Part shown: positions 23,640 through 36,986 of the stretch, piece by piece | Numbering within the stretch: position 1 is the stretch's first letter | How the letters are laid out: the number at the start of each line of letters is the position of its first letter | Position numbers and translations under genes: made by a program | From: Limnanthes douglasii subsp. nivea | Lineage: Eukaryota; Streptophyta; Magnoliopsida; Brassicales; Limnanthaceae | NCBI GenBank assembly: GCA_036936605.1 | Contig: JAUPFV010000001.1 | Location: forward strand, 244,898,925-244,962,924 | Reading direction: 5' to 3' | DNA: 64,000 bases | Notes under the pieces: generated by a model | What the model was told of the DNA's origin: nothing | Databases searched by the model: none | The model's input: only the letters and a program-made list of their open reading frames with translations

Positions 23640-26600
23640 TAGACTTCATGGCATTGCGGGAGCCTATGATCTCTCAAGAAAAGTAAAACATAGTATCTAG
23701 AAAACTTGGATTTCAAGGTTTCTTTGGGAATATAAATAATAAATTTGGGCCTTGCTGAAAGTAGATTTCACATTTGAAGCTTTAGCAAACCAAGAGCAAT
23801 TAATACAGTTCAAGATTAGATATAATACTTTGGAAAAAGAATTAAGAGTCACTGTTGTATATGAAAAATACAGTAGAGGGCTAAGGACTACTCTTTTGGA
23901 CAACTTGAGGATTCTGGAAGAGGGCTCTCAGGAGTGGTTAGTTTTGGAATACTTCAACGCAATTTCAAACTCTCAGAAGCAGCTTTCTTATTCCACACTT
24001 TGTCTAAGAATCATTGATGATTTCAATAATGCCTTATTAGACTGCCACTTAGCAGACGCAAGCTACATGGGTTCTAAGTTCACTTGGACCATTAACAGAA
24101 AGTAGAAACGACTGGATAGAGTTTTTTTTTCAACTCAACTGGATCAACTACTTTGACAATACAAAGGATAAACATCTAGCTAGGACATGTTCTGAGCATA
24201 CCCCATTTAGTATCTATATTTCATATAACCAAGATAAAATCAAGACTTCATTTAATTTCTTAACATGTAAACACCACACACTGATTTCCTAAGTATGGTA
24301 GAGCTCCACTGAAAAGAGGGAATGATTGGTCCTCTCATGTATGGTTTTTTGAATAAAGTAAAAATATTGAAAACTAAGCCCAAATATTGGAACAATGAGG
24401 TTTCGATAATATATTTGATACTACAAAACAATATGAAGAAGAAGTCAAATTCAGAGACATGTGTTTTGAAAACACTAGGAGTTCAGATGACAAGTTCTTC
24501 TATAAAATGCTCAGTTTACTCACGTGCAGCTGTTAGCTAGAGAAGAGGCTTATTGGGAGTAAAAGATTTACACTAATTGGTTAAAATATTAGGACATAAA
24601 CGCTGCCTGTTTTCACAATTTAATCAAGAAAACAAAGAAAAAAATTAAATAAATGGTATATTGAGTGAAAACTCTTAGATAAATTGCTAAGCATATCTAG
24701 AAAAGTATGCATGAGATAACTTCAAAGAACTACTAACTCACTCTCCTAATCAAAAAAGAAAATAATTATTTGTCCATCTATATACCTAGTTTAATAACAG
24801 CTGAAGACAATACTATGTTAATGTCTTTACCAACAAAATAGGAGATTCATGACATAATGAAGTCTTTAAGTGTCAATTGTGCAGTATGGGTTGATGGTTT
24901 TAATGGAAACTTTTATCAATATTATGGCACATAATCTCTAAAGATTTATGTGAAGTTATTGTTGCTCTCTTTAAGGATCAACCTATTCCTAATAGCGTAT
25001 ATGCCACAACCATCTGCTTGATACCTAAAGCAGAGTTTCTAAAATCCTGGAATGAGTTTAGGCCAATTAATCTATGCACTATGTTCAATAGGATTATCTC
25101 CAATATAACAATTAATTTATGCACTATGTTTAATAGGATTATCTCCAATATAACAAATAACAATATAAGTTAGCTCAGAGGAACAATGGGGTTTTGTTAA
25201 AGGGATGAGTATATATCAAAATTTATTTCTAGCACAAGAACTATCTCAAGATCTCAACAGCAATGTGAGATGAGGTAATATAATGATCAAGATCGATATG
25301 TCTAAAGCTTTTGATAGGCTTTCTTTTCAGTTTATCCTAACAATCATGAGCTCATTTGGATTTCACAAAAGGTTCATAAACTTAGTATTGGAGAGCATAA
25401 ACAATATAAGGTTCTCGATTATTGTAAATAAAAAGCTTCATGGATTTTTTAACTCATCTGATGGGATTAGGCAAGGGGATCATTTATCTTTAGCCTCTTC
25501 ATTATTGTTGAAGAGTATCTCATAAATGGTATAAAGAATATTTTTAAAGACAAGTAGGAATTGAGATTCAAATCAAGAAATGCTTATAACATACTTTGTT
25601 TGGATGATTTTATTATCTTCACCAATGGATCCTCTCCAAATATCAAGCCAAGCTATAAATTTTGTACAACACTATCAAGAAAGATCATGCTAGACTATAA
25701 ACAAAGAGAAAACTAAGATTATTTTTTCTACAAAGATGATTTATACAACATTCAAGATATTTGAAAACCTTTCTATTTTTACACATAGTCTTCTACCTAT
25801 CAAATACCTTAGGATTACAGGTCATGCAAATAATAAATTTTACAGTTTTGATGAACTGGTTACAGAGATTATGATTAGGATACTGGAGTGGGGTAGAAAA
25901 TTGTTATCATTTGGTGGCAGGATGATATTAATTCAATCTATCTTATCTATATTTCTATCATACCACCTTCAAAGTTGTATTCTACCAAAATCAGTTATTT
26001 AAATAATTGAAGGTATGTGAAACAGGTTTGTTTAGGTCAATTGAAGCTAAAGCTATCAACTGGTTAAAATCATCAACTTGTATAAACCATATGATGAAGG
26101 AAGCTTGAACATAAGAAGATTGGAAGACCTCCAAACAACATACTCATGCAAGCTATTGTTTAAATTCAGAGAACAAAAGACATTATGGGCTAAGTATAAA
26201 CTTTTAGTTTACTATCATAGAAGCATCCTATCTTGGTTCAAGAAACAAATAGAGGATAAAAAACATGGAATAAACTTATGAATATTAGATATTTAGCATA
26301 AGGCTTCATATATTGAAAGTGGATAAAGGAAATATTGATTTGTGGATTGAGAGATGGTGTGATCCTCCTTCATTTATCTAATTCTCAACTATAGAAGATA
26401 AGTCATGGTTCCATATAAACAAGATCAATAATCACTGGTTGGTTCGAAAATAGAATCTAGACAAACTGAAGCACATGGTACTTTCTTCATATATTATAAA
26501 AATAAGAATTTTTTTTCCTAATGACTCAATTGAGGATGCTATCAAATGGTCTCATTCTAAGCTAGGAAACTACAATACAAATAATACTTTGAATTTCATT

Positions 26601-27516
26601 AGACTTAAATGCAATCAATATAATCTATTTCAAATATTATGGAACACTATTACACCAAAAAAGTACTCATTTCACATATAGAGGATATGATATAATTGGC
26701 TTATAGTGGATACCATTCTTCAGTATAGAAAATTCTACATAGCATCTAAATATCAATTCTATGAGAATTCTGAATCTATCCAACACTTATTTGTTCAAAG
26801 TCAAACATCATTAGAGGTTTGGATTCATTATGCATGGTTATTTGGTATTATATTAAGTAAACATATGAAAGTGCCTCATATAATTGGAATTTGGTTCTGG
26901 TCTTCCAAAAAAAATATGTTCACATAAGGATTATACTACGACCAATCATTTGTTGGATTATTTGGTCATCAAGAAACAAAAGCAAACATCAAGATCAAAA
27001 GTTCAATTTAATTTCACTAATGGATCATATCAACTACATACTCATAAGTTTGGACTGTGCTAACTTGTTAAAAAATCTCATTGGAGTCAGAACTCTAACT
27101 CTGGAATTGTATTGGATTGTATACATCACTTGAGTAAACCAATGTTGACTCTTTCTCTAAAATTGATTATTTCTAAATGCAATAGGTATCATCTTACTAT
27201 GGATGGTGTGTGTTCTCTATTTGGGGAGGCTAGTAGTGATGGAATCATTAGAGACAACAATGGTGATATATTAGCTACTTTTGGAAGGCTATATGGCAAA
27301 AAAATACCTATTATTGCTGAATACGGGGCATTTCTTGATGGGTTGCTTGTTTGTAAGGAAAAATGCATAAATATATTATATATAGATACATACTCAAGAT
27401 TACTAGCTGATATGTTCTTGATAAGGAAGGTACCTAGGTATTTGGCTCCTATCTTTAGTTGCTGCAGAAATTTAATCACACATAAAATAAAAATCTTTCA
27501 TATATATAAGGAATAA
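23640..27516 (+). pseudogene. LINE ORF2 remnant (endonuclease, RT, RNase H)
   Basis: The start region reads ALREPMIS, matching the QEPM-type endonuclease N-terminus. 23752-24105 holds the endonuclease middle (VTVVYEKYSRGLRTTLLDNL, GSKFTWTINRK). RT follows with MIKIDMSKAFDRLSFQFIL at 25283 and DGIRQGDHLS. The YADD-type motif is disrupted. The tail has a zf-RVT-like segment and an RNase H-like domain at 27180-27516 (GEASSDGIIRDNNGDILATF). A 45-bp in-frame duplication lies inside RT (25065-25154). No long reading frame remains. Confidence 0.85.
25065..25154 (+). repeat. 45-bp tandem duplication inside LINE RT
   Basis: Two adjacent copies (25065-25109, 25110-25154) of the segment encoding INLCTMFNRIISNIT, with two differences. 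The length keeps the frame. The intact LINE at 39850-39900 has one copy, so this is a later local duplication. Confidence 0.85.
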
Positions 27517-27540
27517 AACATGACAACAGACTACTAAAAG

Positions 27541-30500
27541 GATTCTAAAATACAATAAAGGATTATACTTCAATCAACTCAAGACCGCTCTCTTTTAAGG
27601 GAAATCACTATGTTAGAAAGTCTTGAACTCGGTCATCTAAAACTAGATGACAATGATTAACAGCTAGATTCTATAAGATTATAAATCAAGAATATTATTC
27701 GTTAAAATCAAGCTTACATGGTCTCATCGTTAACTTTTTTAGATTTATTCTTGTTCCTTCCTCGTTCATTATTCTTTTTCAAACCTTGTGATTTTATCTA
27801 ACACTCCTTTAGCATGCTTCAAACCTGACTACCCCGAGCTCTGTAGAATATTGTCTTTGCAGGTCCGACATATCCATAGTATGCACTAGAAGAAGGAAAC
27901 AATAGATGGAGATTGCTTAAAGAACAAGGATTTATCATAGATAAAAAATAAGGATTTGGGAAATTCGAGATAGAGATTTCATACAAACCTGAACAATAAT
28001 TCTTTTTGTTCATTGATAACTCCAACATCCTTAGTAATAAGAAGTTAAACTCTCAACATTAGTTACAAAATTAGAAACAATTTGACTGTCAATTGATTTT
28101 TAAAAAAATCATCGAACATAAGAGGATTTCTTTTATTCGTTTTGCAAACATTTAAATATATCTATTTTTTTAGATAAAATAAAATTAGAGTTTCAAAAAT
28201 ATAAAACTTGAATGTTAAAAACAATTAACGATAAAAAATCATGTGTTGGTGTTTTTAAGCGAATCTTTAAATAAAATTGATGTAATTTGTGACCGATATT
28301 AGTAACTCATCCTTATTTTATTATTTAATTTTTTAAAATAGAATAGACATTTAGTTTTAACTTCGATTTTAATTTTGACTGATTATTTGTAAATTAGTCT
28401 AAAAATATGGGTTAGATGCGTTCGGTCGAAATACATAATATTAGAAGAAGCTTTTTGTATAATATAAAATTCATATGAGGATGAGTAAGAATATTATTTT
28501 GTATCTTTCTTGGACTTTAGTTAAACCAAAAGAAGACCACAGGATCTGGGATAATAAATTAAAGATTAGGGTTCCTCGTGACCTTTCGCTGTCCATTTAA
28601 TCGAAGATCATGTGCCCCGAGATGCACGCTGACCACCAATTAATTTTCATTTGTATGTATGAAATATTAAATACATCCCAAATTTTCAATTTTAAAACAG
28701 AATTAGAATTCTTATTTTCTGAATTTATGCAATAAATATGAAAATTATTGTTAATCGAGATGTATTATTATAGAATGTCGTAGATATTAAAAGTATAAAT
28801 AAAATTTTAAATAATGTATATTGATCAGAAAAAATGGTGGCCTGTGTAACTTTGATGCTCGTACGAATGATTCTTCATGTCTTTATTCTTTAATACTACT
28901 AGGAGAAGTGAGATATATATTTTTTTTTGTTTAAAGTGAGGTTATAGAATTTAGATTCTGACTGGCCGGTGACAAGGGGTGTATCTTTTCAATAAATTTG
29001 ATCGGTTCACTATTTTTTTATAGTTGGTCAATGGTTTAGATAGAGTAAAAATAGTATGTATTAACAATTTAAATCTTCACAAGTATATTAGTTATACAAG
29101 TGTTTAGGTAAAAGAATAAACAAGCATCAAAAGAGATAAATTTGACGTAATTACTCAATAAAAATGCCTCTTACGAAGAAAATAATTATATAACTCGTTA
29201 ACAACATAAACTGAATTTTATTCGATAAACTTAATATGATAGTAAAACGGATAAGTTACTAAAACGTGTTCATCGGAGGTTTAGTCGAGATACGAGAAAC
29301 TGGTCAAATTTTAAAAAATAGAATACGAATACATTATTTTTTTAGAAAAATAATATAAAGATATTGTTATAGTAGTTAGAAAGACAATGAGATAGTTAGA
29401 GTATTTTGTGAAAAAGAATTTGTAGAAAGCAATGTGATATTTTTAACGACTAAATGATTTTTTGAGTGATTTTTTTATTAGTAAGCGTAGCTAGTTGGAT
29501 GTTTGTCTAAATCTTTTAGTGTTACAATATGGGTTTTATGTTTTCATTTTTATATTTTTAAGTTATAGTTCTAAGCTATAAATTATAAACTATATCCTTA
29601 TAATGAGCTTCAGCCTAGACAAATATTATCGTTGTGGTAGTTTCATAGTATTTGCGAGAACATCGATGAAAGACTAAAATTTTGAAGTCAATTTATTTGG
29701 TTGAAGCTGTTAAGTTTCTTTTGTATTTTGAGATTGTGCCGAAACTAATTCTTCTTATGATCTTGAGATTGAATGTTTCTATCCAACTGAAGTCATGTCG
29801 AGCCGAAGTACTGATCTAAGTATGGTTGGTCTTATAAAAGCTTTGAGATCTGGTAACTTACTTTCCTCATTAAAACCAACTCGTTAGCCAAACCTCCATT
29901 GAGGAAAAAGTTCATTTTTTTCTAAAAGGGAAAGATTATGGATATAGATAGCAATTTCCTTATTTTTACTTACTAGGTAGTTGGTTATATCATAGGCACG
30001 GACTTCCATCAGTTTAACATCGGTAGAAAACTGAGATAAGTTAATTTGAAAAACTGGTTCTAGTTACGTGTGAATGCATACCTCTAGCCCCTCTAGTTCT
30101 TTCAAAGTATGAAGGTTTACGTTGAGTGAATAATTTAAGACTTTATACTGTGCCTCGCCGAAACATTTCTTCATCATTGGAAAACAATTCTGATTTTTCT
30201 ATGCAAAATTTATGTATAACTATAACTATTGCGCTTTAGTTGGAAAATGATAAGTGTTAGAAGTTGTAAATAACAATGATTTATATGTTTTTTGGCTGAG
30301 TGAATAATTCCTTTAAAACTTGTCTAACAAGTGTAATTGTTTTAATAAAATTTTACGTACATGTTGTTCGTTAAATTTCTTTCATCATAACCTTTGGATT
30401 TGATCCTAGATTTTAATCTTTAAATTAATATAAAACGTTGATTTAAGATATTAAAGGTTAATATTTGTCTACTTTCTCTACAACTAGTGTTTTTTTATTT

Positions 30501-30650
30501 CACTTTTTATAGAATCCGCCATTTTTACTCTCTAAATATTTTCTTTATCTTATAGGTTTATCCTTTCTTCACACACATTCTAAAGTTTTTATAGAATCCG
30601 CCATTTTTAACTTTCATAAAGGTCGTTGTGTTTCATACTTTTTGTCATCG
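27541..30650. other. AT-rich DNA, no gene recognised
   Basis: Short open stretches only (for example 27819-28028 on -), without motifs. 29600-30650 probably belongs to the Tat element to its right (spacer between its antisense ORF and 3' LTR), judged by position only. I could not identify the LTR. Confidence 0.5.
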
Positions 30651-30879
30651 TAATAGCTCGAACAAGAAATCTTCAACCTTATTTATTTAAATGCTTTGAC
30701 CAACAACCGGACTTAGAGTAACAATGCTCAATTTGAACCAAGTTTTATTGATGAGTAAGGATTGGTGATTCTTCTAAAGAAGTTGTAGTTCCCCGCTCTC
30801 CTCGTAAGAATTATTCTCGCAATTTTATCGTTGAAACTATTCATTTACATGTAACACGGGTCTCACAAATTATTATACT

Positions 30880-31640
30880 CCTTGTGAGTTTGGTAAGGTT
30901 GGACATGTCGTTACACCTGTACAATTTGGAACTTCTTTTAATATATATTTGTACTTCATCTAGTCCTATTTGGGTATCTGCTGAAGAAGCCTCTTGTATC
31001 GCACCGAGAAGAGATCAATTTGTAAGGATTTGTTTAGGGACTTTTGAAACCAAGATCTTTCTTTATAATAGATATATTTATATCGAGGAAGATTATTATA
31101 TTAAAAAGAAAAAATAGTAAATTCCTTTTTATGTTAAGGTTTGGTTCCTTAAATAAGAAGAAAATTCTTTGAACGTATTGCGTGAAAAAATAGTTATCTT
31201 TATTTCTATTTTTGACATCGGACTACGACTTCCTTTATGTAAGGATTTGTTAAGATTTTTTAAGAAAGTTTCATATGTCTCAACCAACTTTTTCTCAATG
31301 TTTGAAGGATGTTATTGAGCACTATTATACTTTCTCGACATGTGTATGGAATGTTTAAATTTCATGACTTCTTGTTCATGGCCATAATTTCTATTAAGAA
31401 AAAAACTACATTTTTTTATTTTACTCTGATATCTCGCTTCGTCATTGTTTATATCTTACTAATTCTGAAAGTAAGTGGAAGAAAGAATTTGTGCATGTCT
31501 CGGGCGGATGAGAGACCGATAAAAGAGAGAAGGAAATCATGTGTTCACATGTCTGGATCCCTCATTGTCAGAATTTCTCTTTTGTTCTTGTTTTACTTTA
31601 ATAATTTTTTTTATTTCATAATTCTTATTTGTATTTAGAT
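30880..31640 (+). pseudogene. Antisense ORF (PF04195-like) of the third Tat element
   Basis: On the + strand, opposite to that element's pol. Fragments read DQFVRICLGTFETKIFLYNR, then IRRKFFERIA, YLYFYF..GLRLPLCKDLLRFFKKVSY and MFEGCY.ALLYF. The phrase GLRLPL followed by a hydrophobic helix corresponds to the central domain of the antisense ORF at 14300-14030 (PLDPLLDDYFHLV). At least four frame changes. Its presence in two independent copies shows it is a regular part of this family. Confidence 0.6.
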
Positions 31641-32399
31641 TTTGTTCCAATTTTATACTCATATATTTGTACTTGTTTGAAAGTAGAGTCCTTCGTTCCT
31701 TGAAGAAGTGTTCCAAACATGTGAATGAGGCCTAGTTATTCTCGTATAATTATACGAATATAAAATTAGAGACCAAGGATAACCTAATCTGGACTTCGTG
31801 TATACGGGCGTGTGTAGATATTTTATATTTTTTTCCTTACGAATTTGTTAATTGTTTTGTGGAAAAAAACTTTTATGTTACCTAGACTATGTTATACCTG
31901 GCATGGTAATTATTTTCTAGAAGAAATAGAATTTTAGGAATGAATGCATGGGATCCCTCTTTGGATTAGGTCCAAAATACATAATTTGTTTTTTTTATGT
32001 TCAAAAGGTCCATGACTCCTAAATGCATTACATGGCTACTTTTTTAAATCATCTACACATTAATTTGTTGTGTTTTTTTGTTCTTATATTGGGAGAGTGT
32101 TAGGACTCTCTGCCATGTTATGGACTACTTTTTTTTATCATCCTAACCTTATTTGTTTATTTGATAAATAAAGAAGCTTTTTAGAGTTTTGATAATTACT
32201 TTTGGAAATTTTTCCTTGATTTGTTTTACCTTTGGTTGATAAAGTCGGAGATTTTTTGAAAATTATTTTATGATAAATAATTTGAGACTTTATAAATGGA
32301 AAAAATATTTTACTACTGTTGGGTGTCTCCTTAAAATATCACCGCACCGCAGAGGTAGTAAATAATACATAAAAAATAAGAGTTTAAAAAGTTGTAGAG

Positions 32400-33560
32400 T
32401 TTTAGATGCTCTATATTCTAAGGATTCTAAATTTATTATCTTTAATTTTGAATCCATTGTGTATAACCCTTCCTATTTTGGACATAGATTTTCTAGAATT
32501 TTTTCTTTTGTGTGAAGTAATGTTATTCAGAGGACTTTATCTCCCATCTCAAAACTTTTGAAGCTCACTTTAAAGTTGTATATATTTCAATGTTTTTTAT
32601 TTCATATTAAATGAGCTTCTACTATTTTTCTTTTCTTTAATCACATCAAGTTATACGTTCCGTGCATTATAGTTACTTCCTTCCTAATATGTTGATATTA
32701 TATATGAAGGAATAACAATCTCGGCTAGAACTAATCTATTCCTTACACCAAAGTAAATGGAGTTTTAGTTGTTTTAAATCTTGGTGTGGTTCTATATGAC
32801 CATAAGCATTCTTGCAGAAAATCAGGCCAATTTTATGATACTCCTTCCAACAATATCTTATTAACATATGTTATTATTATGCCATTAAACTCACTTTATC
32901 TTTTACCTTTGGATACAAAATAGTAGAAAAGTTTTTTCATACCTCGTATTCCGCAGAAACATGACAGTCGTTCATTCTGGAAATTAACTTCCATTATTTG
33001 TTATAATAAATCTTGGTATCCCATATCTACAACATATGTTTTATTTGAGGAAGTTAATGACCTTTTTGGTTGTGATTTGTACAAGTGGTTGTGCCTCTAC
33101 CCACTTGAAGAGGTAGTTTACATCTACCAATGAGATTTTTTTTTCTTCCAAGGCCTTTGGTAAGGGACCTACAATGTCAAGACCTCATATGCAAACAATA
33201 ATTCTCTGAAATTTTATCAAGTAACATGGTCAGGACTTGTATTGAGTTTGAGAAGAGATGGAAAGTGTCACAGTTGTTTACAAAATTCTTTACATCATCC
33301 ATAATTATATGCCTATAGTATCACTGGAGAAAACATCTTCTTTGCAAAGCCTTATAGCTACACTGGTCATTTATTTCTCCATCATGGAGCTCTTTTACTA
33401 TAAATGTTTGCTTCGTTCGTGCCGAGACATCTGAGAAAATATTTAGTGAGTCATTGCTTGTATAAGGTCAATTATCCATACATATCTTGCTGGCTTTATT
33501 TTTATATGTATTGTTTCAGTCTTATCTTCTGGAAATCTTTCTTGTAAAGATAAATTTTAA
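32400..33560 (-). pseudogene. Integrase remnant of the third Tat element
   Basis: Reads ELHDGEINDQCSYKALQRRC and NCDTFHLFSNSIQ (HHCC region), then GLGRKKNLIG and later YGHIEPHQ / LW-type fragments matching the WAYRTTP segment, and finally DGKVL-like and EGLYT pieces of the C-terminus. Compared with the 10440-11656 copy it has the same order but shifts frame repeatedly. Confidence 0.75.
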
Positions 33561-33591
33561 TGGTATTTGATGGATTTTCATGGAGGATTAC

Positions 33592-33830
33592 TCATGGTTT
33601 TGATTTTGCACAAGACAGAGAAACCAAGGTGTTCGCGGCCGCTTGGTAGTTTTTCAAAAATAACAATCTCAAAGAGAGTTGCCTCAGCCAAAGCTCATTT
33701 AGATACCGTATAAAGTTTATTTTTTTGCTTATCTTAAAGCGTAGTTGACTACTAGCTAGAATTTTGAAGATCTTAACTCTCTTAGCTTCACATATATTTA
33801 CTAGTCGCAATCATGTTGTTGCAACCTTAT
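33592..33830 (-). pseudogene. Second RNase H remnant of the third Tat element
   Basis: LVNICEAKRVKIFKILASSQL aligns with the copy at 10150-10210 (GAKRVKLISDSQL), followed by YLNELWL and a NYQAAANTLVSLSCAKS tail in place of HRAGNSIADSLAKAS. The catalytic SDSQ has become ASSQ, so it is inactive. Confidence 0.7.
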
Positions 33831-34022
33831 ATTATGTCTCATTGTTAGAAGCAGATAAACTGAAATTTTATGGGTTAGATCAGAAATTACCCATGTTGGA
33901 TATATTAAAATTTAACTTCTACGTCGGAGCCTCAATTACTACTTCTTTCGTCATTTTTTTACTTATCAATTAGATTATTTTTTGTCTTCTGAAGGTGTAG
34001 GTCTTTTTTAATGAAATTCAAT

Positions 34023-35000
34023 TTAAAAGTATACCAAGACTTCACCATTAATCCTAGTTATTGGTTCAAACTTTATATCATAATGCCCTAGCTCAACTGT
34101 CCATATAGTAATCTTTCCATATACATATGGATTTTGTAATAAATTTCTTAGGGGGGAGGAGGTTCTTACTATATAATGAGCCTGAAAATAAGTTCTCACC
34201 TTCCTAGCTTCAACTACCAAAGCTAAAACAAGTTTTTTTAAGTGTAAGTATCGAGTTTCAACATCTATGTGTAATTTTCTTACATAATAAATAACCTTAT
34301 ATTATTTTTCTTATTATCTTATTAACATAACACTAACAACAAACTCCAAAACTGCTAAAAAAGAAATAAAGACTAATCCAACCTCGGTTTTGTCAATACC
34401 TTTGGGGAAGTCATGAATTTTTTTTTTATATTTTTCATGGATTTTTCATAAGATAAAGTTTAATCGAACTTATCTATTATTTTTACCACTTGAAAGAGAG
34501 TATGACATTTATATGAAGATATTGAGATAAATTTGTTTAGTGTTACTAGTCTTCTTGCTAGTATTTACACTTTTTAATATTTCTTGGAGGATTTGTGACA
34601 TATATTCTTAATAGTTAAGTCGAGTATTATATTATATATTTTTCATTGATCATGGACCTCAATAATGTTTTAGACCTTATACTGAAGGTACACTCTTTCG
34701 AATTGAACTTTATATTTACTCTTCTTATGGATGAAAATGTCTCGATCAAATTAGTTAAATGACCCTCATCTTGAATGATGGTAACTAGCATATCATCAAT
34801 GTAAGCATATAGGTTTCAATAAATCTCGTTGACAAGTCTATGATAAATAGCCCAACATTCTTTAGTCTGAAGGGAATTATTTTATAATAATGAATCTTTC
34901 TCTCATCAATTGTAACAGTGACAATAACGTTTCTCATTCCTATTGGACGGACCTTATTCTATTTTTTCTTTATGATCATCATTCTTAATTCTGAATAAAA
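34023..35000 (-). pseudogene. RT and RNase H remnant of the third Tat element
   Basis: RT shows YKIIPFRLKNVG and YIDDMLVTIIQDEGHLTNLIETF, with the catalytic YIDD codons at 34792-34803, then IKFNSKECTFSIRSK. RNase H from 34220 reads EARKVRTYFQAHYIVRTSSP, then TIWTVELGHYDIKFEP, nearly the same as the copy at 9745-9900. Only the palm/thumb half of RT is left; the fingers were lost in the deletion that also removed gag and protease. Confidence 0.85.
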
Positions 35001-35305
35001 ACTATGTCTATTGGTGATATTTTGGTAGCTATCTCTAAACATAGAGCTTTTAGCATCAACACCCTCATTTTTATAATTATTATTTTCTCGTTGGTTATGA
35101 GTAATCATCATATTTTTTAAATTTTAAAGCTGGTTAGCATGTCCCTTCATCATCTCTTTTACCTTAACGTCCATAGATGGTAGTGTTGCGGCACCGGGAG
35201 AGACCATTGTCTATTTAGGTATATCTTCATCAAGAGAATGATTTATTTATACATTTGAGTTCATCATTGATTTTTTTATCAATGGATTTTGAAAAAATAA
35301 AGTCA

Positions 35306-35333
35306 TGGTACCAAACGATTTTTAGAGGCGACA
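35306..35333 (-). other. PBS-like site and leader start of the third Tat element
   Basis: The minus strand reads TGTCGCC, one change from TGGCGCC of the tRNA-Asp PBS at 5762, followed 13 nt later by CGTTTGGTACC, shared exactly with 5780-5790. It marks the end of the (unrecognised) 5' LTR at about 35340. Confidence 0.7.
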
Positions 35334-35344
35334 CTGATTTGTTT

Positions 35345-36873
35345 ATGTTAATTTACATTTGAGTATTATTTATTTAACTAGTGTGATCAAAACGATGAAT
35401 AAGCCACTAGAATATGATTGGTGGAATCTCATTGAGACTTGGAAGAAGATAATTAAAACTTAAAACGTGATGTAAGAGTGTTTTAACTATCTACAGAAGA
35501 AGTATGAGGGTCGTCGTAGTTGTTAGAGAGTAAATACGAAAATGGTTAGATCATAATATATTGAGCTAAAAAGAAACGTATGTTAAGGGAAGTCCTTGTA
35601 AGGTCCACTCCTTGTAAGGTCCACCTAAACACAGAAGGAAGATCAATGAAAACTGAAACTAAGTTTTGGTTATAGCTAGTTTGCTTTGGCTTCAGCACTG
35701 GTGCTTCGAAACTACAATCTTGCAACAAGGTTTGTGCTTCCAACAATAATAATAAAATCAAATCAAATCAAAAAATATATTATAAAGTTCTAAGTATGGA
35801 GCAATTCTACATCTACGAGTGAACAAATCTTATTTAATTTAGATTAAAAAATTAAAATGAATTATAAAGACCATAATTAACACAAGTGTACCACACTTTG
35901 TTACAAAGTTTCTCAAAACATATTACAAGATTAAATATGGATATCACATAGCTTTCAATGTTTTAGTGTCTTTTAAGTGATTCTCTTCAAGAATTCATCA
36001 ACTCTAAAACCACTTAATTCGTTAAACATTTTCTTTTACAAACAAATCTTTCTCTTTTTAATTATTGTATATTCAGCAAGAACACTTTCTTTCTATAATT
36101 TCACAATTAAATTTCCCAAATATTTACTTTGCACAAGTGTTGTACCATCAGTATATATATATGATCAATATAGTTTGAATAAATAATACTATGTTCATAA
36201 AAGCAAACCAACTCCGTTATACAAGATCCAGACCAACGGTTGTGGTCAATTTGTAATTTTTTGTTATTATACAACATGTACTATATTTCAAATAATCATT
36301 GCATATGAATTCATGATAGTTATAACAAATTTGTAATTTATTGTTTCATCATTATTCTTTTCGTAAACCCTTTCTAGTATACCAAATCACAAGACCGATA
36401 TGCAGGCAATAACTGAAGCTTTCATTTTACTCTCAAAGAACTTTTCAAAATATATTCTCACATTACCGAGACTTGACTCGTGCTAAGACTTGTCTCCCGC
36501 TCTTCATGTATAAAATACAAAGGAAGCTAAAACCATAAATCTCTGATGATTATTTTAAATTCGAGTCCTAGAATAATTTATCCATTTTATAAAATAAAAA
36601 ATATATTACTTCAATTTCGAACTCTAGCATTTCATAAAATGAATATTGTAAATATTAATATTAATATTATTTGTTGATTAAATAAGATTATTTAAATAAA
36701 TAAATAAAAATATTTTTTTATAGATATAGATTTGTAATTTGTTGATAGATAAAGTTATTTAAATAAATAAATAAAAATATATTTTACAGACAAAAATTTA
36801 GAAAATAAAACATAGTTGAATTTTACCTGATAAACTTTATGTTTTTTTATACATTCTTAAATTAGTACATTCT
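35345..36873. other. AT-rich DNA, probably part LTR of the third Tat element
   Basis: 35345-35760 should include that element's 5' LTR. It has a direct repeat TCCTTGTAAGGTCCAC twice in tandem near 35593-35625. 36671-36806 holds a two-copy tandem repeat of period about 68 bp (TTGTTGAT...TTATTTAAATAAATAAATAA). No gene. Confidence 0.5.
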
Positions 36874-36889
36874 AAACTAGGCATCACAA
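36874..36889. repeat. Left target-site duplication of the LINE (16 bp)
   Basis: AAACTAGGCATCACAA, repeated exactly at 43113-43128. It brackets the LINE. Confidence 0.95.
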
Positions 36890-36986
36890 GAATAGCTAAT
36901 AAATTAAGTTCAAGATGGTTTCTTCTTCTCCAAGAAACCCATTCTTGGTAAATAATTTTCTTCTCTAATCTGCTTCCTCTTCAGCC

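Larger units (their letters stand above)
22090..27540 (+). mobile_element. Heavily decayed L1-type LINE
   Basis: ORF1-like sequence (22090-23300) is followed by ORF2 pieces in order: endonuclease (about 23640-24110), RT (24850-25730), zf-RVT region (about 26475-26900) and RNase H (27180-27516). Same family as the better-preserved LINE at 36890-43112: shared phrases include SKAFDRLS, INLCTMFNRI and the endonuclease strand VVYEK. Stops and frameshifts occur every 50-100 codons. I found no poly(A) tail or target duplication. Confidence 0.85.
30650..35340 (-). mobile_element. Third Tat-lineage element, internally deleted, minus orientation
   Basis: From right to left on the minus strand: PBS-like site with CGTTTGGTACC (35306-35333), a few hundred bases of leader, then directly RT (about 35000-34450), RNase H (34220-34023), second RNase H (33830-33592) and integrase (33560-32400). 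On the opposite strand lies the antisense-ORF domain (30880-31640). Gag and protease are absent, removed by an internal deletion. The order is the same as in the 5.3-16.1 kb element, with similar sequence. LTRs should flank it but I could not match them by eye. Confidence 0.85.

Noticed and set aside
35345..35760. Matching LTR pair for the third Tat element (28-30 kb versus 35.3-35.8 kb)
   Set aside because: I compared the two regions by eye and found no convincing alignment.
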